A stretch of 64,000 nucleotides of DNA, from assembly GCA_911728455.2 (NCBI GenBank), contig OU452223.1:3618174-3682173 (forward strand). The letters run 5' to 3'. The notes under the pieces were generated by a model. That model saw only the letters and a program-made list of their open reading frames with translations. It made no database searches and was not told the origin of the DNA. The translations under genes were made by a program, and so were the position numbers. Shown piece by piece: positions 10,501-20,100 of this stretch; positions within the stretch are counted from its first letter, which is position 1; the number at the start of each line of letters is the position of its first letter. Source of the DNA: Marthasterias glacialis. Lineage: Eukaryota > Echinodermata > Asteroidea > Forcipulatida > Asteriidae.

Positions 10501-13500
10501 TGTTTACCGAAGGCGACTCACAAATAGTATTCACAAAAATAAAATCACTCAAAATAGTAAACAACTTACTGCACTGTACATAAACATTTTTGTAGTTTCT
10601 TTTCCTGCAGTTTTGTTCTTCAGATGACCAACAATTTCATGTAATAATGGACCTTGGTTGGGGGAAAAAAATAAAAATAAAAAATTAATTAAGCGTAACA
10701 AATACCATCTGACAAAGAAAAAAACGGTGCATGAATTTGACATTTTCTCGAAAGAGAAAACAAAATTAACTGTGCAATAAAGAGGATCTTTGTTCTCTTG
10801 GCTTTGTCAAGTCAAGGTTTCTTTGTGCCAGCAGCACTCTCAAAAATGATTCCGGCAATTCCAAGAAAATAATCCCGTCAGGCTGGTGGGAAGAAAAGGG
10901 AAGAATTCTGGTGGCAACTGGTAAAAAAAACTGTTTTTGCATACTCTGCGTGTTCCAAAAATTAATCCTGCCAGTGGACTTCGGAAAATTTAGTGAATGA
11001 CAGAGCAAAGTGGTTCAAACTTCTGCACTTGCCAATACGTATCACCCCACCACTCCCAACTTCCCTCATTTGATTACCTGATCCAAGCCTCAGAAACTCC
11101 TCACCAAGCTGCGATTCTATGGTATAGTCAACATTTATCACATCCACAAGTTTCTCCACGACATCTTGAGTGGCCCAGTCTGGTAGTTTCCTCCCATCTT
11201 CCCTCTGAGTGACAAACGAACAGAAAGCAGGGATAATCAAGCAATCAAGGACCATCACAGGATATTCATGCATCTGGGACATTGAATACTTCACTGATGT
11301 TAACCACTTGAAAACGGATGACGTGAATACATGCAACGGTTTCCCCTGCCTGGAAAGGGAAGCCGTGTAAGGCCATGATGTCATTTCTGACCACGGAGTG
11401 TGCGCAGACCACGCACACGCCGTTTCACACACTTCGTTTCACCCACACAAGGACAAATACTGGCATTTTGTGGCTATTCAGAGGCGATTTTTGTGTAATC
11501 ACCGATTACAGACCTTTTCCCTTTTGTTCCAAAAGGAGGATTACAAGACATCACGAGAGGCTTCCACCATTGTTCATTCATTGTATTTCGGCTAAATGGA
11601 GGTAAGTCAGAGTGAGCCGGCAATCAAGCCATGGTTCTGTGTTTAGTACCACTCCTATGCCGTCAGTAACGACTCATGTTTTGCAATTCACAGTGCGATG
11701 ATTTTACATTTTCTCGAAACAAGTTGGACGATCCAATAAAGAGAATCTTTGTTCTCTTAGCATTGTCAAGTCAGGGTTTCTTTGTGCCAGCGGTACCCTC
11801 AAAGAAAAAAGATTCTGGCAATTCCGCAAAAAAAATCCACAAAAATGGGCAAAAAAAAAGAATCCCAGCGGCAACCGGTTTAGAGGTGTAATAATTGCAC
11901 TAGTTAGGCCTATTTTGTTTACCCTACACCATAGATGGTAAGCACTGTATACTCAATGCTTCCAGAGTAATGCCGACAAAAAACCCACTAGCATACTACT
12001 CTGGTGGGATTCGAACCCATGACCCCGGCATTCTAGAGCAGATGTCTTACCACTAGACCCCCTGACAAAGATATTGACCAAAAAGGGAAATCGCCAACAT
12101 AAGGCTACATAGCTCAGTTGGTAGAGCACTGGCACGTTAATCCAGAGGTCACAGGTTCAAATCCCAGTCTGGCCATTTTTTCTTTGTTGAACCCAAAATT
12201 GAATTAAACTTTACCCAGTCAGTTTCCCTTGTGGTTTATTATCTACTCTTCAGTTGAAATTAGATTAAAAAAATGTTTCTATGATATGTTTATTGAAAAC
12301 TAGAGGATGGGCATGAATTTGTTTTTTCCAAAACTAATGATGTATCATATCTTTGTGCCCCCCCCCCCCACCCTCATTTTCTGCAAAATAAAAATCCAGA
12401 GACAACTGTGCATAAGAGTGTCGGAAACCTTTTTTTGTACAAACTGATTTAAAAAAAAAAAAAATACAAAAACTTCAGGGAAATGTTCACTATTTTCTCA
12501 GTAAAATAGGTATATTTTAACAAAAAGTTTTGACAAATTTACTTGTAAATGTGCTTTTGCTGTATAAACTAAAGGCACACGAGACACAAGCCAGGTTTTG
12601 AACCATTAATAGACACCTCCGAGAGTTTATGACCTCTGATTGGTCTAAGACTGGTCATGTGGGGGTGTTTTAAAATGTGATATAAAAACCGGCTTTGTGA
12701 ACTAGCAAATAAATGGTTCCTAAATAAGCATACTGTTGTGTAAAAATTCTGTATGGTGTGTGCATTTTGAGTGGAGAACTATCGAATCAACTGTTTTTCA
12801 GCTTCTGTTAGGTCCAATAAAAGCCGCCACCCACCAACCCGGTCATTACCACACGGTGAAGACAGGGTCCTCACACTGCTATTCCCTGACGATAATGCCA
12901 CCATAAGAATCCAATGAATTCATTCATTTAACCCCAAACCACCATAAACACTTACCTCAAAATAAATTGTATCGGCCAATGTAGAGTAGTTTTTTACTGT
13001 GAAGGTCTTTGTATCGAACCCACCGTACTTTGCCATAGACTGAAAGAAATTCTGATAATAAAAGAGAAGGAGTTGAAATTATTAGTGGCTCTGGAAGTGC
13101 CATCCAGGTTGCTACGATCATGAGATGAGATTATTTCTTGGGGATGGCGAGATCTTGAAAGTAGAGTCACTGTTGATAACTGATCCAACATTAATGCACA
13201 AACTTCGGCACTACAAAAATTAAATACATTGGTGTTACTACTTGTGCATCTATTGAAAGTCAAAGGAAAACATTATTCCTGAGTTTTCACTCTTCAACTG
13301 TTTATTTCTTAAAACTCGGGCCCCAATAGAGCTGCTTAAGTACAAAAAAATTGCTAAGCACAAAACAATTTTGCTTGCATGAATCAGGGTTCTGCCCATG
13401 GTGGCCGGTGCAGGAAAACCCACCCGGCACTCAGGATTCTCTGACCATCACCACTGGAACACTGGACTCAAGCTCTGGTGTTTCTGATCAGCAGAGTGTG

Positions 13501-14066
13501 GGTTCAAGTCTCGTTCTTGACACGTTGTGTCCTTAAGCAAGACACTAAAAACCATAATTTCTGCGTCCTTCGGATGGGAAGTAAAGCCGGAGGTCCCGTG
13601 TGTTGTGTAATGCACGTAAAGAACCCAGTGCACTTATTGCAAAGAGAAGGGGTTCGCCCCGGTGTTCCTGGTTTGATCAGCTGCAGATTGCACCACAGCA
13701 CCTTGTAAACTGTTACATGGTGCTATGTAAAGGAACAGGTCTCTTGCTTCAAAAGTAACTCCAAACACCTTGGAGGAAAAAATACTGGGGGCTTTGAGAC
13801 GCCCATCGAGTGTGATAAAGCACTATATAAGAATTGCATATTATTATTACTATTATTATTATTACTATTACTGGCACTATTTTCTCTTTTTCCAAACACC
13901 ACACATTTTCCAACTTTTTGAATTAAGTGTCTTGCTTTTACACTTTCACTACGAAATATAATGTACAGCCATGACGGAAGTGTTTCATATTTTGTTTATT
14001 TTGAACCGCTGACAGTGCCTCTCTGGCGTATGAAGTAATTCAACGAGCCGCTGTGAGTGGTGCGCC

Positions 14067-14104
<38 letters not shown>

Positions 14105-17100
14105 CATTTATACCACGCTTAATACTACGTTTCTAAGCGCTATAATTATGGTGCTGTTGTCATTGTAGACTATTAGGTGAAACAAGGGCAATCGCATCAA
14201 AAAATAAAGAAACAAAATTACAGGTAGAAAACACTAACTGACATGGAGTGTTCAAACACAAAAGGTTTGCAAAATACAAAGGAAACTAACAGTAGTACAA
14301 CAAAGTTTGTGTGGACCAAGCAGCAGATTGGGTAGGACATACAGGTATTACAGAGATTTGAATAAGTGAGTTTTCAACATGGATTTAAATGTTTCTAAGG
14401 ATGAGGCATTTTGAATTTGAGGAGGGAGACTGTTCCATAATTTGGGAGCAGCGACCGGGAGAGCTCTGTCACCAGAGCGTGTTTTCACTCGAGGACCCGG
14501 CATAAGTTGAAGATGAGGGGATGTGGAAGAGCGTAGCCGGGTTGATGGAATTTTGGGTTTATTGAGTTCTGAGATATAAGTCGAAGAAAGAGTGAAGAAC
14601 ACAAGTGTCAAGACCAGGACTCGAACCCACACTCTGAACAGAAACACCACAACGTGAGTCCGGTGCCATCGAATACTCAGCCAAGACACGCTTTTTATAC
14701 AAAGTTCCTTAAGTTTGAACACCCAAAGGACTTGCAAAGTCTATTAGTTGGAGAAATACTCCATGAGGCTGAAAGGACGAGAGATCTAGACCTAATTTCA
14801 TGGCTCTGCTTACCGTGAAATTCTGGTCGGGGTCACTAAAACGTGCCCCAACTAAACTAAATAATATTTCACAGAATACTTACTTTGTGTTTACTGAAAT
14901 AGTTCTGTTTTCTAGCTGTTGCTTCTTTCATGAGTTCATCAAATCTTGGGCAGTGTGTGTGATCAATTGCAAGTAACTAAGGGAGAAAAAATATATACTT
15001 TGGTTGAAATTCTGTTACCTTTCTAGTACAATTCTTGTCAATCTTAATTGACCTGAATAAATAAACTCCCAATTTTCTATGGTCCAAAGCCAAATTTAAT
15101 ACAATTTAATTACAATATGTTATTTAGGGAATTTGTTGTTTGTCATGGAGAATAAATACCAAAGAAAATGAATTGTAAACCTCAAATGGCAAAATTTATT
15201 TGAATACTTACAAAGTCGTCTTCTTTAGGTTTAGAAAACACAGGAATTGGTTGCCATGGTAACTCTTTATTCCATAACTGGTTATTAGATGGTGGGTAGA
15301 GACCGGCTAAATTACTCAGTGCAGACATGATGGTACGGTCATAACCGGTACTACGTACAGCAATCTCTTTCCTAACATAGGATGAATTGAGAAAGGTACT
15401 GTATCGTTTCCGAAACCACCGGCCAAGTTCATAGTGTTGCCTCATGCCTTTCTGTACAGACAAATACAGGAGAATAAAAAGAATTGTCAAAACAAATAAA
15501 GCATAGGTTAAGTCATAATAAAAATTACGTAGTTTGGAAAATCAAAAGTTTGAGGGGATTTGCTGTGTTTATCTTCAAGCAAACTTGAATCTAGCCCTGA
15601 GTTATCCATGCACGGAGTCTGTAAGGACGATCCTCAGTGTCATACACACAAACACACACACAGACAGTCCATGCACGGATGAACGGAGTCCATCAGGACG
15701 ATACACACGTGCGCATGCACAGCATGCCCTTGCACGGAATCCTTTGATGCTTCTGTAAATGAAAGCTTATGTGTTTTTTATTGTCCGGTTGGACTTCCTA
15801 CGGATTTATGCATGCAAGATGTGAGCGTATCATTTTAGCTTTGACCACAGAGCAAGGACTTTGACCCCTACAGTAATTTGTACGCATACATGTGGCTGTG
15901 CAATTCAGTGTGACGTACCATATACTACACTATGCTCTCTATAGGCTGGTTGTTTTGTGAACAAAATGGCGTTTCCAAGCAAAATGTTGGATCATAAAGC
16001 AACAAAGTCTGTTCCTTGCTGTATGGTTGGATCATGGTTCAATCAAGAAATAATCCAATTGTGAAATCTCGGCTACTGACAAGTTAAAAATCATCGATAT
16101 GAGTTCAGAGCAGAGACAGTCCTTCAACATTTCCATAGGTCTTCTTTCAATGCTGTCCTTATAAATGCAAACAATACACTGAGTTGGATGAGAATGGAAT
16201 CATAGAAGAGTATGACACATTGGTAATTTTGCCTGCTGGATATAGTAAATCCACTATTTTTAGGCAGCCCTGTATGTTTTACATGTAGTTGCATATTTCT
16301 GAACACCTGCACACATTGTAGGCCTAAGTAACAGGCTGTGATTGATGTTGTAGTGAAGAGTCGTTAGGCCAACCACGAAGCAATGAGAATCCTTTTTTTT
16401 GTGTGTTGCCAAGTACAGAAGCATCAAGACACAACAACGACTAGTCATACACACACAGTGTACTGTATAAGCACTGCACAACATGTGCTGGAGTTTTGGG
16501 CACAGCATATTCAACGAGGCATAGGCATAATAAAAATATGGCAAAATGCAAATAACCTGTTCTGTCTGGCTGGCTTGCCCTGATCAAGGCAAGTACATAT
16601 GCACAAATGTTTCCCTTGCCTGGAAATGGAAGCCGTGTAATTACGGCATTGTGTAAAATCGGAATACCAAAAGCAAATGTCGCCCGGACATTCCACTGCT
16701 GAGAGTGCCCAGACTACACACAACGTCTAATGCTTTGTTTCACCAACAAAAAGACAAAACATGGTCTTTAATATTTTGGCCATTTCTGGCTATTCCCAGG
16801 TTGTTTTTATATAATTCCCGATTCCAGACCTTTATCCTTCTGTTCCAAGAAGAGGATTACGCAACATCGAGAGGCTTTCGTCACTGTTTATTTTATTGTA
16901 TTTCGGCTCACTGGAGGTAAGTCAGAGTGAGCCACGAATCAAGCCATGGTTCTGGGGTTAGTACCAATCATACCAAAATGCCAAATTATGAAAGACCTTT
17001 TTTGGTCTTTGCGTGGGTGAAACGATGTGTTAGACGGCATGTGTGTGGTCTGTGCACGCTCGGCATTAGAATGTCTGGGCGACCTTTGCCCCTCTGGTCC

Positions 17101-20100
17101 GCAATGGCGCCTTTACACACCTTCCACGTCCAGGCAAGGGAAACACTTGAGTGTATGTCACGTCATCCGGTGCCTACTAGTTGAATAAAGTCTGCCAGAC
17201 ATGCCCAAGTGTTAGCATGCAATACTTGTTTTGCATAAATTTGGTTCAGGAATGATGTCAAAGGTCACATTATTCAAAGGTGATCTGACCTGTCACCCCA
17301 AATCCAATTTATGCAAAAGTAAATGTGATGTGTGCACCCACTGCGGGGCAGAAACTTCATGCTTTGATTTCACCTTGACATCAGAGGGCACATCGTCAAT
17401 AGAATCAGTCATTTTGGGAGATTACAATTAGGCTTCTCATGAACTCTTGTTATCAAGAATATCATGAAAACTTATCCCAGGAAAAAAACGCCACCACAAA
17501 GATTCCTCATGTTTCTAAAAACACATTTTTTAACATTATTCATTTTTTCCCTTGCATATAAGGTCAGAAATCGTTATAAATCCACATAATCAAAACTTGT
17601 AACTGACCGATTGCGCGACCCTGCATCACATGACCTATTATGGGTATTAAATGTAAATGAACACGACATCCTCCATAGGAAAGTGCGGTATGGTACGTGA
17701 TGATTGTTTCATTTGTTTATTCGATCGAGGCTTTTCTTTCTCGAAATCTGTGGAAAATATTCCAGAGTTTGTACCAGAGACCCTTCGAGTGGCTGAATAA
17801 AACCAGTAAGGACAGTTCCAGCAAGTCTTGCAAATTGGACAAGTAAATGTATAAATGTGCACGATGTGTACTAGTGCACGACGGAACGTTTAGGCCAGAC
17901 GACTGCGATCACACACTTTCCAACACAAGAATTTCAGTTTTGAAGCTGAATCATCCAAAGAAATTGCTTTCCAAAACTGTGTGATTCCTTTGCCTATTTG
18001 AAATTTTGCAAGGCTAGGTGTAAATGCTCACTTTTCCAACGTTCTTTATCCTTTTTTACAGTGATTTAGACCTACATTACAAACTACGTAGTCACCCGAC
18101 GCCGGTAGTGCACAACTCAAAATAAACCTCTTTTGTAGTAGAATACTTGAAGTTTATGAAACATTAATGTGATTAATATCAATGTCACAACATACAACTT
18201 CAATACAATGGCTTAGTAAATGTGTTATTATTACCAAAAGCTGACTTTTGGTGTGACTCTGTCGGTCACAGCATGTACATGTATTTGCACGTAGTTTGCC
18301 ATCAGCCAAGGTGATTTAGTACCCACGACATGATGACATGAATTCATGTCATCATGTCGTCGGTACTATACATCGGTCGTGCAATCAGTCTATTGAATCA
18401 AGATGGTGCAGATTTTCGGAGGGCAATGTGAGGATGTAGGGGAGGTGTCGGTGGGGGGCGGGGAGACGAGGAGATATTTTAGTAAGATACCTGAGTGAGT
18501 TGTCCATATCCTTGAGGCCAACTGTCCTCCTGATAAGGGTCAGAAGGATACCCTTTAATTGGAGACCGATTTCCATGTCGGAATAGCTGTGGGATGAAAG
18601 TAAATCAATATTGCATGGGATTATAAACACTGGTCTATAGTATCACTATTATTCAACACATTCAAAAACTCATGGGCAGTTGTGGAAACACATCATGAAT
18701 TTACAATTTGGAAATTGCAGAAGTAAAACCCTAGCTCCTTTGTAGTCCGAGTTACTGGACCCCACAACGCTTTTTAACATTTGGACGTTATCTGGCATAT
18801 GTAGGGTCCAAGTGAACGCTCATGTGTGCCCTTCACAATTCAAATCACCAAAAGAGGGAGTGACCAAAAACTGCTCCAAAATCCATCAAAGAACTCTACC
18901 TTAAAATCACCTGAAGTATGCAGAAGATGTTCCCGGTTAATATGATGGTACGATTGTGTCACAGATGGTTCAAAAAACAGAGAGAAATTTTCAGCTAAAA
19001 TCTGAACTGATGACATCAATGCTGGTTATGTGCCGTTTGCGCATTTGCACAAATTGCTTAACAGACTGATTTTTGGGGAAATTTGACAAATGTATCCTGC
19101 ATCCATGCGGTCATCAGCTCAGATTTTCGCTGAAAATTTCTCCTTTCGTACCATCATATCAAAATGGCATTATCTCCTGACTGTGTACTTCAGTAGGTGA
19201 GCTTAAAGTAGGCTATAGCCGTCTTTGATGGATTTTGGAACATTTTTTTTCTCTCAGGGATTTGAATCTTGTATGGCGTTTGTACACATGTAGCGTTCAC
19301 ACGGACCCTACCTACGGCAGATAATGTCCAAAATGTTACAAAGCATTGCAGGGTCCAATAACTGGGACTGGCTTCCGTGAGTGACTTACTCGGGATCCTT
19401 CCTCTTTTTAAAAGATCCAACATCATTGGTAGCTCAACACCCATACCAAAACTGAGGGGGGTTCTACCTCCATGCTTAGCATTTATTGTTTAATTTTGTT
19501 CGCTAAATTCTAAAAAAAGTGTTATTTGAAGATGTTGAATGTAATGTAATGTAATGCCTAAATGAATGACATTAGAGACGGGTAGCTGAGTCCAAGAGTG
19601 GTCATGCTTTAGTTGCGATAATCGTAACTCTCCATCCTCTGCAACTGTCGGGAGGATGGAGGGTTGCGATTATCGCAACTAGACATAGTTGAACTTGAAT
19701 ACACCTGATGCATGTGATGTCATCACTGCCATAGAGCGACATGCAAAAGCGCCCATACTGAGGTCAGGGCGGGTGTAAGGTTACCGATGAGAAAAGCATG
19801 ACAAGGGTGATACATTGGCTTGCCCTGGTAGGACATCAGCATCTCCGTTTTACTGCACTGACAAGTGACATCCTGGGTATAAAAAGCTTCTCTACAATGT
19901 GAACAAAATTACAAGAGTTGTTTTCCCCTATTTTACCCGATGTTGGAAGCTGAAAGTCTATTCATATATATATAGGCCTATTCCCGGTACTTTAAAATAC
20001 TCTTTGAATATCTTTTAAATATCTGCATTCACTTTTTGTGAAAATTATACTTAAAATAAAATGTGAACTTGTACAAATCGTCCTGATCATACTTTCCATG

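Noticed and set aside
10962..11432. 156-codon continuous minus-strand ORF taken as one gene
   Set aside because: Only 11078-11204 is phosphatase exon 6. The rest is intron and repeat T read through.
12103..12174. Functional tRNA-Asn(GTT)
   Set aside because: The T stem pairs only 2 of 5 and residue 33 is C, so I call it a tRNA-like pseudogene or SINE head.
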